A DNA stretch of 64,000 bases from Tremella fuciformis (GCA_032768795.1 CP136490.1:2852001-2916000); one strand, 5' to 3'; counted from the first letter of the stretch, positions 9,313-19,983 are shown. The notes: generated by a model not told the origin, from the letters alone. Program-made: numbers and translations.

Positions 9313-12300
9313 CTCAACAGGGCACAACACGGTACAGCAAAAACGTCTACATATCACGGCAACATCGCTATCGTCAACAATACTACCATCAACACCTAAG
9401 GACCACCTCTGCCTTCCCATCGTCATCAAACATGGGAACTCAAGCTACGACACTCTTGCAATGATTGACTCTGGTGCCACTGCCAGTTTCATCAACTCAA
9501 GCTTCCTCGACACGACCAACATCCCTTGTATCTCCAAGGTCACGCCCCTGGAGGTTTCAGTCATTGATGGGCGACCTATTGCTTCTGGCGCCATCACACA
9601 CCACACAGCACCTATGTCACTGTGCCTTCATGGTCATGAAGAGACAATCTCTCTTGACATCACATCACTCGGCACCTATCCAGTCATCCTTGGCCTTCCA
9701 TGGCTCTCTCGACACAACCCAAGCATTGATTGGTCCCGTCAGACCATCAAGTTCTCCTCTCCGCTCTGCCTGGAGCAGTGCAGCAGGTATGACAAACCTG
9801 TAGAGGCAGATTCTGCTCCTCAGTCACATCGAATTACAAGAAAGCGCGCCGGTAACCTGCCTAGCAAGAAAGCTTCAGGTACGCCATCACAAGATCAACA
9901 AACCTCAGAATACGCTCCGCCACACATAGCCTTGGTCAGCGCGGCAGCCTTCAGAATTGCCATGAGAAGCGCACAAATCTATGGCATCACCACGACAACT
10001 CAAGTTTCAGGCCTCATCGATCCATCACCAGCACAGGACGATGACGACACCTCGGATCTCAACTTCCAGCAACTCAAGGAGATCATTCCCTCAGAATTCC
10101 ATGACCACCTTGAAGTATTCAACAAATCCAACTCCGACAAGCTACCAGACCACGGACCTTACGATCATGCCATAACACTTGAGGGCAATGCCCAACCCAA
10201 GTTTGGCCCAATTTACAGTCTGTCAGAGGTCGAGCTCAAAGCCTTGGACAAATACCTCAAAGAGAACCTCAAGAAAGGATTTATACGACCAAGTTCAAGC
10301 CCCGCTGGTTCACCCATCCTCTTTGTCAAGAAACCAGACGGATCCCTCAGATTATGTGTCGACTACCGACAACTCAACAGCATTACTCGGAAAAACCGAT
10401 ATCCGCTCCCGCTAATTCAAGAATCTCTCGATCGCCTTCAAGGAGCCTCATGGTTTAGCAAGATCGACTTACGTGCCGCATACAACCTTGTCCGCATTGC
10501 CAAAGGCGATGAATGGAAGACGGCATTCCGCACCCGCTATGGACACTACGAATACCTTGTGATGCCTTTTGGGCTTACAAATGCGCCCGCATCATTCCAG
10601 AACCTCATCAACGATGTCCTCAGAGACTTTTTGGATGTCTTTGTCATTGTCTACCTGGACGACATCCTCATCTTCAGCAAATCAAAGGACGACCACATCA
10701 CGCATGTCAAGCAAGTCTTGGAACGACTACAAGAACACCACCTTTGGGCAAAAGCAGAAAAGTGCACCTTCTTCAAGCATGAGGTTGATTTCCTTGGTTA
10801 CCTTGTCTCTGACAAAGGAATCCGAATGGACCCTCACAAAGTTGAAGCTGTCACAGACTGGCCACCACCAAAATCGGTACACGATGTTCAAGTCTTCCTT
10901 GGCTTTGCAAATTTCTATCGACGCTTTATCAAAGCATACTCCAAGGTCACATCACCGCTCACACACCTCCTACGCAAGGGAGTCGAATTTGTGTGGGGAG
11001 ACAAGCAACAATCCGCCTTTGATACACTCAAGCACTCTTTCACCAGCGCTCCAATACTTCAACACTTTCAACCTGGAAAGCCAATCATCATGGAGACAGA
11101 TGCCTCAGACTTTGCTATTGCAGGTGTCCTCTCACATTCCGACATAGATGGGAAGCAACTTCACCCAATTGCATACTACTCTCGAAAACTCCAACCGGCC
11201 GAACTCAACTACGAGATCTACGACAAGGAAATGCTTGCAATTGTGGAAGCATTCAAACACTGGCGGCCATACCTAGAAGGAGCAAAAGAAATCACAGTCT
11301 ACACCGACCACAAGAACCTCGAATATTTCACGACATCCAAGGTGCTCAACAGACGACAAGCTCGTTGGGCAGAACTCTTAGCCAACTTCGATTTCAAGAT
11401 ACACTACCGACCTGGAGAAAAGATGGGCAAACCAGACGCCCTGACCAGGAGGTCAGACCTTCAAGGAGGGAGTAGAGCTGCAGAAGCACCTCCACACACA
11501 CTCCTCAAACCCGGACAATTTATCATTGGTGCTTTACACAGCGACTCTGATAATTCGACAACTTCCGACATCATGGCCAGAATAGAGCAACTCCAGCCTG
11601 AGGATCCGATCCTACAAGAGCTACTGCCTAATCTGCGCAATCCAAATCGACCAATACCCATGGAATTACAAGACAAATTGAAAGATTTCACCCTCGACAA
11701 GAACATTATCCGATATCAACAAAGGGTCTACGTCCCAAACAATCAGGATCTCAAAATCGACCTACTGCACCAGTGTCACAACACCCCTACCGCAGGACAC
11801 TTTGGACAACAGAAGACATTCCAACTTCTAGCTCGACACTACTACTTTCCTGGCATGCGACAATTTACCAATACCTATGTGGACGGATGTCACACATGCG
11901 CACGGAATAAAATACCTCGACACAAACCCTACGGACCTCTTCAACCGCTTCCGGTACCCAGCAAACCTTGGCACTCAATTTCCATGGACGCCATTGTCAA
12001 ACTCCCGTTATCAAAAGGTTACGACTCAATCATGGTTTTTGTTGACCGCTTCACCAAACAAGCCCACTTTGTACCATTCAAAGAAGACGGCTTTGACGCG
12101 CCCAACTTAGCAACAATGTTCCGACAAAACATCTGGAGACTTCATGGACTTCCACACGACATTGTCTCAGACCGCGGATCAATCTTCAACTCGCAATTCT
12201 GGAGATCATTTGTCAAAGGCCTTGGAATCACACCCAACTTCTCAACAGCCTTTCACCCACAATCCGATGGACAAACGGAACGAGTCAATCAAGTTCTGGA

Positions 12301-13141
12301 ACATTACCTTCGATCATTCTGCGACTACGACCAAGCCAACTGGTCCTCACTTTTGGACTTGGCAGAATACAGCTACAACAACTCGGTCCACTCGTCAACC
12401 AAGTTCACTCCTTTTGAAGCCAACTATGGGTATCATCCAAACGATCCAACAACTCCGCCAACATCAACTGTCCCTGCAGCACAGACACACCTCGAGAAAT
12501 TACACTCCTTGCACGAACAGCTCTCCAACAATATCAAGACCGCCCAAGAGCATTACACCAAGTTCTACAACCGAAAAATCAAGGAGATCAATGCCAAAGA
12601 CCAACCACTCTTCAAAGTAGGAGATCAAGTCTTCCTGAATCGAAGGAACATACAAACACTTCGACCCTCGCTCAAGCTCGACCAAAGGATGCTCGGACCG
12701 TTCAAGATCATTGAGGCTACATCCTCTCCACTCGCATTCAAATTGGACCTCCCGCCATCAATGAACATACACCCAGTCTTCCACGTCAACCTTCTCGAAC
12801 CAATGCGCCATGGACTCCCTCAGCAACCACAAGATCCACCACCACGCATTGAAGTCAATGGACAAGAAGAATACATCATCGACAGAATCCTTGACTCTCG
12901 AATCAGCTCAGATAACGGTTACGATTACCTTGTCAGCTGGAAAGACTACTCAAGCGCCCACAACTCATGGGAACCATGGGAAAACGTCCACGACACCACC
13001 GCCTATCAAAAATTCCATCGACAACATGCTCAGGACCCAAACCACCATTTCCCTTCCAGTTCAACAAACTCAAAGCGCACTACAGCACTCGACAAAAGAT
13101 CTAAGTCCAGATCAAACCGGCTCAGAGGACTTCGCCCTTAG
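9272..13141 (+). CDS. Ty3 B Pol, made by -1 frameshifting from gag (about 1290 aa)
   Basis: Domain order is protease (IDSGATASF, about residue 60), reverse transcriptase (FSKIDLRAAYN...YLDDIL, about 330-520), RNase H (METDASDFAI, about 600), integrase zinc motif (CHTCARNK) and core (SMDAIV...SDRGSIF...HPQSDGQTERVN, about 825-1010), GPY/F (MLGPFKIIE) and a C-terminal chromodomain (YLVSWKDYSSAHNSWEPWE, about 1200-1245). RT before integrase defines Ty3/gypsy, and the chromodomain places it among chromoviruses. The frame has no native ATG (the first codon after gag's stop is GTG), so Gag-Pol fusion is required. It is intact. Confidence 0.95.
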   Translation, partial: HAAPGLGVSPPLGLSTGHNTVQQKRLHITATSLSSTILPSTPKDHLCLPIVIKHGNSSYDTLAMIDSGATASFINSSFLDTTNIPCISKVTPLEVSVIDGRPIASGAITHHTAPMSLCLHGHEETISLDITSLGTYPVILGLPWLSRHNPSIDWSRQTIKFSSPLCLEQCSRYDKPVEADSAPQSHRITRKRAGNLPSKKASGTPSQDQQTSEYAPPHIALVSAAAFRIAMRSAQIYGITTTTQVSGLIDPSPAQDDDDTSDLNFQQLKEIIPSEFHDHLEVFNKSNSDKLPDHGPYDHAITLEGNAQPKFGPIYSLSEVELKALDKYLKENLKKGFIRPSSSPAGSPILFVKKPDGSLRLCVDYRQLNSITRKNRYPLPLIQESLDRLQGASWFSKIDLRAAYNLVRIAKGDEWKTAFRTRYGHYEYLVMPFGLTNAPASFQNLINDVLRDFLDVFVIVYLDDILIFSKSKDDHITHVKQVLERLQEHHLWAKAEKCTFFKHEVDFLGYLVSDKGIRMDPHKVEAVTDWPPPKSVHDVQVFLGFANFYRRFIKAYSKVTSPLTHLLRKGVEFVWGDKQQSAFDTLKHSFTSAPILQHFQPGKPIIMETDASDFAIAGVLSHSDIDGKQLHPIAYYSRKLQPAELNYEIYDKEMLAIVEAFKHWRPYLEGAKEITVYTDHKNLEYFTTSKVLNRRQARWAELLANFDFKIHYRPGEKMGKPDALTRRSDLQGGSRAAEAPPHTLLKPGQFIIGALHSDSDNSTTSDIMARIEQLQPEDPILQELLPNLRNPNRPIPMELQDKLKDFTLDKNIIRYQQRVYVPNNQDLKIDLLHQCHNTPTAGHFGQQKTFQLLARHYYFPGMRQFTNTYVDGCHTCARNKIPRHKPYGPLQPLPVPSKPWHSISMDAIVKLPLSKGYDSIMVFVDRFTKQAHFVPFKEDGFDAPNLATMFRQNIWRLHGLPHDIVSDRGSIFNSQFWRSFVKGLGITPNFSTAFHPQSDGQTERVNQVLEHYLRSFCDYDQANWSSLLDLAEYSYNNSVHSSTKFTPFEANYGYHPNDPTTPPTSTVPAAQTHLEKLHSLHEQLSNNIKTAQEHYTKFYNRKIKEINAKDQPLFKVGDQVFLNRRNIQTLRPSLKLDQRMLGPFKIIEATSSPLAFKLDLPPSMNIHPVFHVNLLEPMRHGLPQQPQDPPPRIEVNGQEEYIIDRILDSRISSDNGYDYLVSWKDYSSAHNSWEPWENVHDTTAYQKFHRQHAQDPNHHFPSSSTNSKRTTALDKRSKSRSNRLRGLRP

Positions 13142-13153
13142 AGGGGGAGCTCC

Positions 13154-13715
13154 TGTCATGACCGACCTCATCTCAAACACAAGTCACCGCTTTTTACGCC
13201 ATTCGCCTACAAAACACAGTACTTTTTCCACCGAACTGCTCAAACATTACCTCTTCTGGTACATCGCCGATTTAAGTCAGTACTTTTGTCGGTGATCTTC
13301 CCTGAAGTCAATACTTTTATCGGTGATCTTTCCTGAAGTCAGTACTTTTTCCGGTGATCCTACTCGGCGGCCTTCAGCCACCTTTCCACTCCCAGTAATT
13401 ATAGACAGATCTGCAGCGAGGAGAATCGCTTGCACTCGAGAAATATCGGCAGTAGGAAAACTTTTCTCATGGAATGGGTGGCAAAATGGGTGGCAAATCC
13501 CTTCGGCGTACATAGCCCTCTTGTCTATATAAGGAGGCCACTTTCCGGCCAAGATAGTTTCTTCAGCAATGGATCTCTTGTGTCCCGTCACAAAAGTCAC
13601 ACAGCTGGTCTGAACCCAGCACTCTTGTCCTCGATCCCTCAGTCCCCTTGCTTTACGAGCCAGAGACTAGACCCCCTCGTGCCCTTTACCTTGGGCTTCC
13701 CCTTCGAGCGTGACA
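13154..13715 (+). repeat. 3' LTR of Ty3 B (562 bp)
   Basis: It matches the 5' LTR in length and, by eye, in sequence, including the three 31-bp repeats (13276 onward). It is followed by the CCCCC target duplication and the G0 sequence. Confidence 0.95.
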
Positions 13716-14004
13716 CCCCCGTACAAGTCGGACGGCGTCTTGCCCAGCAGTTGTACTTGTAGGGAGAGTAGCAATTGTTCCGAGGACAGGAGCGGTCGGA
13801 AATTGTGTCCGTTGAGTTCCTGAGGCAGACTCGTGGCTGTCGAGTCGGTGGGGAGGTAATCCGGTCTTCGACTGAGGGCGTCCGGTTTAGTACTTTGCTT
13901 CCCCGAACGATAGGAGATCTCGAAGTTGAAGTCTGCCATCATCTCTGCCCATCGTGCCTGTCGCCGGGTCAGTTGCTTGGTTGACAAGAAGGTTTCCAGG
14001 CTGC
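13716..14004 (-). pseudogene. G0 pol fragment: end of RNase H and linker to integrase
   Basis: Minus-strand reading resumes with SLETFLSTKQLTRRQARWAE, then the GKQSTKPDALSRRPDY motif that ends Ty3 RNase H, and runs into the linker (TPSDLYGG) continued beyond element B. The flanking bases GCTGC (14000-14004) and CCCCC (13716-13720) are target duplications. No stop lies within this piece. Confidence 0.9.
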
Positions 14005-14322
14005 CGACGGAATCGTAGCTCTGAGGCAATGGGATTCCGGTCACCTGTTGCCCGCTCAGCACTTGCTATGAGTGATGCATTCGGACTTACCTGTTGCCCG
14101 CTCAGCACTTGCTATGAGTGATGAGGAGGGCAACAGGCGGCGGCATTCTACAAGGTCGTCGAGGGTGTCGGCGTTATATGCGGAGTTATCGTTGTGGCAG
14201 CTTCCCCTGCCTCGTCGAGGATGAACCTCGTCGAGGCACAACCTCGTCGAGGATGTGTGTGCCTCGACGAGGCTACTCGAGGCTGAGTCAAGCTCATGTG
14301 AGCGTACTACCTATTTCCGTCG
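14005..14322 (-). repeat. 3' LTR of copia C (318 bp)
   Basis: Ends are CGACGGAA / TTCCGTCG as in A. It differs from the LTR of A in the palindrome block (an extra GTGTGTG near 14255) but appears identical to its partner at 18723-19040. Confidence 0.94.
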
Positions 14323-14341
14323 CCTCCCCTCGCGAGCATGT

Positions 14342-17300
14342 CTATTGACTCTGCTGCTCTGCTTCTCCTTGTCTTCCCAAGCCCAGTAGCTGCCGAAGCT
14401 GTCTCGTCTTCTCGGCCGAAAGGTTCTTGGTCAGGATGTCGGCTCGATTGCTGTCCGTTGGTGTGTATTTGAGCTCAAGCAGACCACCAGCTTGATGCTC
14501 TCGTATCCATTGGGCTCGCATGTCGAATGCTTTGTTCAACTTGAACCCGTGTTGATGTTTGGCCAGTTCATTGTTGTCGTTGTAGATGGGCACTGCTCCA
14601 TCTATGCCTAGGTCGAGGTCGTTCAATAGTTGCCTGAGCCATATTGCCTCTTTGCCCGCTTCTGTCGATGCAAGGAGCTCTGCCTGTGTCGTCGACAGTG
14701 CGACTGTCGGTTGTCGCCTGCTTTTCCATGATACGATGCCTCCGTAGGTGTTGAAGACGTAGCCGGTTGTAGATCGACGTGTGTCGAGACATCCACCCCA
14801 GTCTGCGTCTGCCCAGCCTAGCAGTGCTCTTCTTCCTGCATGTGCGTCAAAGGTGAGTGCGAGATCTGATGTTCCTCGCAGGTACCTTAATAGGTGCTTT
14901 GCGGCCCTCCAATGTGCGAGTGACCATTTGCTGATGAAGCGACAGAGCAGTGATGCTGCGTAGGCGATGTCGGGTCGGGTGATCGTGGCAATATAGAGGA
15001 TTGACCCGGCGAGTGCTGGAAATGGTTTATCTCGAGCCTCGTCGACCTCCTTTGGCGTAGCCTCGACGAGCTTTGCGTCAGGCAAGATTGTCTTGCAGGC
15101 TTTGCCGGGTTCACCGAAGCGTTGAAGAACTGCCTCGATGTAGTGCTCTTGTGACAGGTACATCTTCTTGTTTGACCTATCTCGGTAGATGTTGATACCG
15201 AGGAAGTAAGAGACCGGTCCTTGGTCCTTGCACTCGAGTTCCTTGTTGATCTTCCGTTTGATCTCGTCAATTGTTGATCGATCGTTGCCGGCTATGAGCA
15301 TGTCGTCAACGTGGACTGAGATCATGCACCGCTTGTGTCCTTGTCGCAGCGAGTAGATGCATGGATCCGCTAGGGTCGGTTTGAAGCCTAGCTCCCGTAG
15401 GAACTCGTCGAGGCGCTTGTTGAACAAGTGCGGTGATTGTCGGAGACCGTATAGTGATTTCCGGAGGTGCAGAACGTGTCCGGCGGCGATGTCGCTGCCT
15501 TCTGGTGGCTCGATGAAGATGTCCTTGTCGATGTTGGCCTTGAGGAATGCTCCAATGATATCTATTTGGTCGCATTCCCAGTCGAGGTAGTTGACGATGG
15601 AGAGGAACAGGCGGAATGATGACTTGTGGGTGACCGAAGCAAAGAGTTCGTCGAAGTCTCGTCCTGAGACTTGTTGAAATCCTCTCACAACGAATCTGGC
15701 CTTGTGCTGACTCGCTTTGCCCGTGTCCCCGTCGATCTTGCGGGTGAATACCCATTTGCCTGTAAGAGTGCGGTGATTCTCCTTGGGAACCATCTCCCAC
15801 ACTCCGTACTTCTCCATCTTTCCCATCTCCTCGTCCATGGCCGATTTCCAATCCTCCCAGTCTGCGGCTCGACGAGCTTCGGTGTACGACTGGGGGTTGT
15901 TGAGTGACTGGGCTGATAACGCGTGCTCTATGGCTACTCGGTTATAGTCCATGTCGATGTCGTGCAGAGGGTGATGACTAGGTTCTTGGCCCGCTAGTCT
16001 CCCCGACCGTCTTGGCTCATCTGCATCGGCCGTTGTGAGCTCGTTTAGTCGACGATCGGGATCCTCTGGTCCGTCGTCGGGATTCGGTTCCGGGCTCGGT
16101 GCATCCTCTCGGATGTACTCATTGACCCAGCCTCTTCCTTGCCTGGGTACGGCTTGGGGAGGTATGTCGTCCATCTCTTCCCCTTGTTCCTCTTCTTCTG
16201 GTGCCTCCCCTGCCTCGACTATCTCGTTCAGCTCGATGGATGTATCGTCATCCTCGTCAAGGCTCGTCGATGGTTGTCGAGGTCCAGGTTGAGGCGGCTC
16301 CAGGATCTGTCGTGGTTCATCTGAACTGGGCGTTGTCTTCCTGCCCGTGATGAATGTGACGTCTCGGCTTGCGATGACCCTGTTGGATTGGGTCAGCACC
16401 TTGTAGCCCCAGCTCCCTTCTGTGTACCCCAGCAGTCGACCGCATTGTCCCCGCTCGTCGAGCTTCGATGCGGGGTTCACAACTCGATAGATGCAGTGAT
16501 GGCCGAATGGCTGCATCCCCTGGTACTGCAGGTCGATGTCGTGGTTTGGTCGGAAGAGCGTTATCGGGATTTTCGCGTGGGAGCCTGGTAGCCTGTTCCG
16601 AGTGAAGACTACATATCGCAGTGCATCTACCCAGAACTGGGTTGGCAAGTTCGAGTCCGCAAGACATGTCCGGATGTCATTGAGGATGGTGAGATGGACG
16701 CGCTCGACTCGACTGTTTTGGTTGTGTGCGTCGGTCGGCGTAAGGGTGTGCTCAATTCCCTTGCTTTTGCACCAGTGGCTGAATTCCTTGCTCGTGAATT
16801 CGCCTCCTTGGTCTGAGCGGATGGTCTTGACTGTTCGATCAAGCTGATTCTCTGCCAACTTGATATAGTCTTGCAGTGCTTCGGCTGCATCCGACTTCTT
16901 CTTGAGTGGTATGGCCTGCACGTATTTGCTGTGGTCGTCATAGCAGGTGAGGAAGTATTGGAAGCCTTCTCTCGACTGGACGGTCGCTGGTCCCCATAGA
17001 TCGACTGATACCTCGACGAGGGGCTTGCTGGCTCGACGAGGGTTAGGTAGAGATGCCGAGCGCGTTGCCTTCCCTTTCAGGCAATCCATGCATTCGACTC
17101 TCCGAAATGACCCTGTCCACTTTGCGCCTAGCTTCCCCTCTTTCCCGAGCTCCCACACCTTCCTCATGTTCGAGTGACCTAGACGTTTGTGCCAGGTGAG
17201 GAGGCGAGTGTCTTCGGCTTCAGTGTTTTCTATTGCCTGAAGTGCTCGGTGAATGCGCGAGGTGGTGCGTACCGGTGTGTCGTCTACAACCCATAGGTTG

Positions 17301-18625
17301 CCAAGTTTCTTTCCCCGGAGGATGACCTTCCCTTTCTCGACCAATGTAGCCGAGTCCTTCGAGAAGCGCCAGTGTGTCCCTGTGTACGGACCGAGGCGCT
17401 GTGTTGAGAGGAGGTTGTGCGAGAATGATGGAACGTAGAGGGCGTTGTTGTACCATACGTTGTTGAAGGTGAGGCGGCCGGAGTGTGTAGCTTCGACAAT
17501 CGATCCGTCTCCAATTTGGATCTTGACGGCCTTGTCGAGTTTGGTGAGATGTGAGAGAAGGTGCTTGTCCTTGATGAATGGACTGGTGGCACCGCTGTCG
17601 ATGATGATGGAGGTGGATGGGAGGTTGTCGTTGGCGTGTAGTGCAATCTCCGTCGCATAATAGCCTTCCTCCTTTGTCTCCCTCGACGAGCCTCTCTTGT
17701 TCTCACTCGATGAGTCATCCCCTGACTCCATCTGCTCTCTTGCCTTCTTCGCTTGTCCTCCCTGCTTCCTTCCCTTGGCTGCTTCCCTGGCCGACCTTTG
17801 CTCCTGGATGTGCTTCGGCACTCCAATCACTTTCCAGCACTCATCTGTGGAGTGCCTCCCCTGATCCGGATGGTGGATGCATCTCTTGCTTGCCGGTTTC
17901 TGCAGAGATTTGCTGAGCATCCCCATCTCGTTTACGCTCTCGCCCTTTTGTTGACGTCTGCGATGTTCATCGGCGACCCTATCGATAACCTCGTCGAGGT
18001 GGATCTTGTTCGACGAGGTCCCTGAGTAGAAGGTCGATGCGAGGAGGCCGTATGAGGACGGTAGGCGACGGATGGCGGCGTATGCGCCAATCTGGTTGGC
18101 GAATTGCTCAAGGGTGAGCTTGGAAGTGATGGCGGAGGAGGTGATTTCGGCCAGTTGCGACCGGATAGCTGTGAGATGAGGTTCGGGGTCCTCATTCTCT
18201 GGGATGGTCTCGCCAAATATCGATGACCATAATTCGGCTAGGCGAGATCCGTTGTCGGCCCCATATGTGGTGACCAGATGATCGTAGAGCCCCTTCGGTT
18301 GAGGATTCTCGAAGTCGATCAGGTTCGAGGGAAGCTTGTTTTGGACAGTCTCTGTCAGACTGCCATAGAGAGTGGAGAGGGCGGTGGACTGCTCCTTCTC
18401 ATGCTCGTATAGAGCAACTGCTCTCTTTGATGTCTCGGCTGCTGTCGCCGGACTTGACACTGGATATCGAGCCTCGACGAGTGCCCGAATCGCTGACGCG
18501 TCCTTGGTGATGTGGGGTACGAGACCGGCGGATCCGAGGACGACTCGAATCTCGCGCACCCACTGGGCGTAGTTGTCGCGCCCGTTGAGCTTGCGCTCCT
18601 CTTTCACCGTCTGCACAGATGGCAT
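14342..18625 (-). CDS. Copia C Gag-Pol polyprotein (1427 aa)
   Basis: It has the same architecture as the polyprotein of A: UBN2-type Gag, protease DSGAT, integrase (HKRLGH, SVDLWG, RSDQGGEF), RT with HVDDML, RNase H with ADADWGG. It differs in the Gag-protease linker (fewer Lys/Gly) and by an in-frame 9-nt deletion in RNase H at about 14,565-14,575, where A reads NDNNGAIQLAKH and C reads NDNNELAKH. That is close to a conserved Asp of the RNase H fold, so activity may be reduced. There are no stop codons or frameshifts. Confidence 0.96.
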   Translation of the reverse strand: MPSVQTVKEERKLNGRDNYAQWVREIRVVLGSAGLVPHITKDASAIRALVEARYPVSSPATAAETSKRAVALYEHEKEQSTALSTLYGSLTETVQNKLPSNLIDFENPQPKGLYDHLVTTYGADNGSRLAELWSSIFGETIPENEDPEPHLTAIRSQLAEITSSAITSKLTLEQFANQIGAYAAIRRLPSSYGLLASTFYSGTSSNKIHLDEVIDRVADEHRRRQQKGESVNEMGMLSKSLQKPASKRCIHHPDQGRHSTDECWKVIGVPKHIQEQRSAREAAKGRKQGGQAKKAREQMESGDDSSSENKRGSSRETKEEGYYATEIALHANDNLPSTSIIIDSGATSPFIKDKHLLSHLTKLDKAVKIQIGDGSIVEATHSGRLTFNNVWYNNALYVPSFSHNLLSTQRLGPYTGTHWRFSKDSATLVEKGKVILRGKKLGNLWVVDDTPVRTTSRIHRALQAIENTEAEDTRLLTWHKRLGHSNMRKVWELGKEGKLGAKWTGSFRRVECMDCLKGKATRSASLPNPRRASKPLVEVSVDLWGPATVQSREGFQYFLTCYDDHSKYVQAIPLKKKSDAAEALQDYIKLAENQLDRTVKTIRSDQGGEFTSKEFSHWCKSKGIEHTLTPTDAHNQNSRVERVHLTILNDIRTCLADSNLPTQFWVDALRYVVFTRNRLPGSHAKIPITLFRPNHDIDLQYQGMQPFGHHCIYRVVNPASKLDERGQCGRLLGYTEGSWGYKVLTQSNRVIASRDVTFITGRKTTPSSDEPRQILEPPQPGPRQPSTSLDEDDDTSIELNEIVEAGEAPEEEEQGEEMDDIPPQAVPRQGRGWVNEYIREDAPSPEPNPDDGPEDPDRRLNELTTADADEPRRSGRLAGQEPSHHPLHDIDMDYNRVAIEHALSAQSLNNPQSYTEARRAADWEDWKSAMDEEMGKMEKYGVWEMVPKENHRTLTGKWVFTRKIDGDTGKASQHKARFVVRGFQQVSGRDFDELFASVTHKSSFRLFLSIVNYLDWECDQIDIIGAFLKANIDKDIFIEPPEGSDIAAGHVLHLRKSLYGLRQSPHLFNKRLDEFLRELGFKPTLADPCIYSLRQGHKRCMISVHVDDMLIAGNDRSTIDEIKRKINKELECKDQGPVSYFLGINIYRDRSNKKMYLSQEHYIEAVLQRFGEPGKACKTILPDAKLVEATPKEVDEARDKPFPALAGSILYIATITRPDIAYAASLLCRFISKWSLAHWRAAKHLLRYLRGTSDLALTFDAHAGRRALLGWADADWGGCLDTRRSTTGYVFNTYGGIVSWKSRRQPTVALSTTQAELLASTEAGKEAIWLRQLLNDLDLGIDGAVPIYNDNNELAKHQHGFKLNKAFDMRAQWIREHQAGGLLELKYTPTDSNRADILTKNLSAEKTRQLRQLLGLGRQGEAEQQSQ

Positions 18626-18710
18626 GACGGAGGACCACTTCGAGGCTGGCGGTGCGTAGGCAAGGTCGACGAGTTTGTTGACGCGTTCTATCTACCGCGA
18701 CTTGTCGAAC

Positions 18711-18722
18711 GAGACGTTACCA
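18711..18722 (-). other. Primer-binding site of copia C
   Basis: TGGTAACGTCTC on the minus strand directly follows the 5' LTR end at 18723, as in element A. Confidence 0.7.
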
Positions 18723-19040
18723 CGACGGAATCGTAGCTCTGAGGCAATGGGATTCCGGTCACCTGTTGCCCGCTCAGCACTTGCTATGAGTGATGCATTC
18801 GGACTTACCTGTTGCCCGCTCAGCACTTGCTATGAGTGATGAGGAGGGCAACAGGCGGCGGCATTCTACAAGGTCGTCGAGGGTGTCGGCGTTATATGCG
18901 GAGTTATCGTTGTGGCAGCTTCCCCTGCCTCGTCGAGGATGAACCTCGTCGAGGCACAACCTCGTCGAGGATGTGTGTGCCTCGACGAGGCTACTCGAGG
19001 CTGAGTCAAGCTCATGTGAGCGTACTACCTATTTCCGTCG
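18723..19040 (-). repeat. 5' LTR of copia C (318 bp)
   Basis: It is the upstream LTR for the minus-strand element, bounded by the PBS on its left and the GCTGC target duplication on its right. Confidence 0.94.
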
Positions 19041-19489
19041 GCTGCGATGGTCGGTGAGCACTTGGGTCCGGTGTCGGGCACCTTCCAGGTAGTGCCGCCA
19101 TTCCTTGAAAGCGTACACGATTGCCAAGAATTCCTTGTCGTGTATCGGGTAGTTCAGCTCGGCTGGCGACATGACTCGACTTGAATATGCGACTGGGCGT
19201 AGCCCATTCTCCCCGTCTTTCTGGGATATGACTGCCCCGATCGCGAAATCGGACGCGTCGGTCTCTACCACGCATTCCTGGTCTGGGTCATAGTGTTTCA
19301 GGACGGGTCCGGTCGTCATTTTCGTCTTGAGCAGGTCGAACGCCGCCTGGTGCGGTTCCGACCAGGAGAACGGGGTCGACTTCCGAGTGAGTTCGTGCAG
19401 TGGCTTAGCTACCTTGGCGAACCCTGCTATGAACCTTCGATAGAAGTTTGCAAAACCCAGGAAGGATTGGACTTCTTTGACGTTCCGAG
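19041..19489 (-). pseudogene. G0 pol fragment: RT thumb and RNase H
   Basis: Minus-strand reading gives the end of RT (VQSFLGFANFYRRFIAGFAK) and RNase H (ETDASDFAIGAV, HDKEFLAIVYAFKEWRHYLEG) up to VLTDH at the copia C junction. The frame is open throughout. CCGAG at 19485-19489 is the target duplication of element D. Confidence 0.9.
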
Positions 19490-19971
19490 TGTCACGCCTG
19501 CGGGTAGTCTGCGGTAGCGAGAGGTCTGCCTTGGGTACTGAAGGGGTTTAGTCTCTGGCTCGTAGAGCTTGATGACTGCCTTAGGTACTGAGGTGACTGA
19601 AGTGTTGGGTTAAGACCAACTGAGTGACTTTGTGTGAAGAGAAGACACAAGATCCATTGCTGAAGAATCAAACGAATTGCGAGAAGAAGGGGGTTTATAT
19701 AGACAAAAGGGGTCGTCTGGTATCTGACCATACTATGTCTGTCACCTGTCCAGAATACGTCCATCTCCAAGTAAATCCCCTGTCCAGTGCATGGCTGACG
19801 TTTGTCATGCGTGATGCACTTCTATGCATCCTTAAGCTATGCCGGGTGTCCGACGGGGCATAGTCAAGTGTCGGTCATCTCCCTTCATAGCAAGAGCCAT
19901 GAAGGAGACAAATGCGACAGATAATTGAGTCAATGACGCGACCTTGGTGGTAAATTTGCCGGGTCATGACA
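19490..19971 (-). repeat. 3' LTR of Ty3 D (482 bp)
   Basis: It repeats at 25069-25550, with the contained short ORFs identical in both copies. The minus-strand purine tract borders it at about 19972-19985. Confidence 0.95.
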
Positions 19972-19983
19972 GGAGCTCCCCCT

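Larger units (their letters stand above)
7527..13715 (+). mobile_element. Ty3/gypsy chromovirus B, full length and intact
   Basis: This 6189-bp element is flanked by the 5-bp duplication CCCCC (7522-7526 and 13716-13720). It has two 562-bp LTRs starting TGTCA and ending TGACA, a self-priming PBS, a gag ORF, a -1 frameshift site, a pol ORF, and a purine tract (AGAGGGGGAG) overlapping the pol stop. It is related to element D by its proteins but has a different LTR. Confidence 0.96.
14005..19040 (-). mobile_element. Ty1/copia element C, full length and intact
   Basis: This 5036-bp element lies opposite to A and is flanked by GCTGC (14000-14004 and 19041-19045). LTRs of 318 bp lie at 14005-14322 and 18723-19040. 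The PBS TGGTAACGTCTC (minus strand, 18711-18722) matches A. The protein closely resembles that of A but is six residues shorter and carries many substitutions, so A and C are separate copies of one family. Confidence 0.96.
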
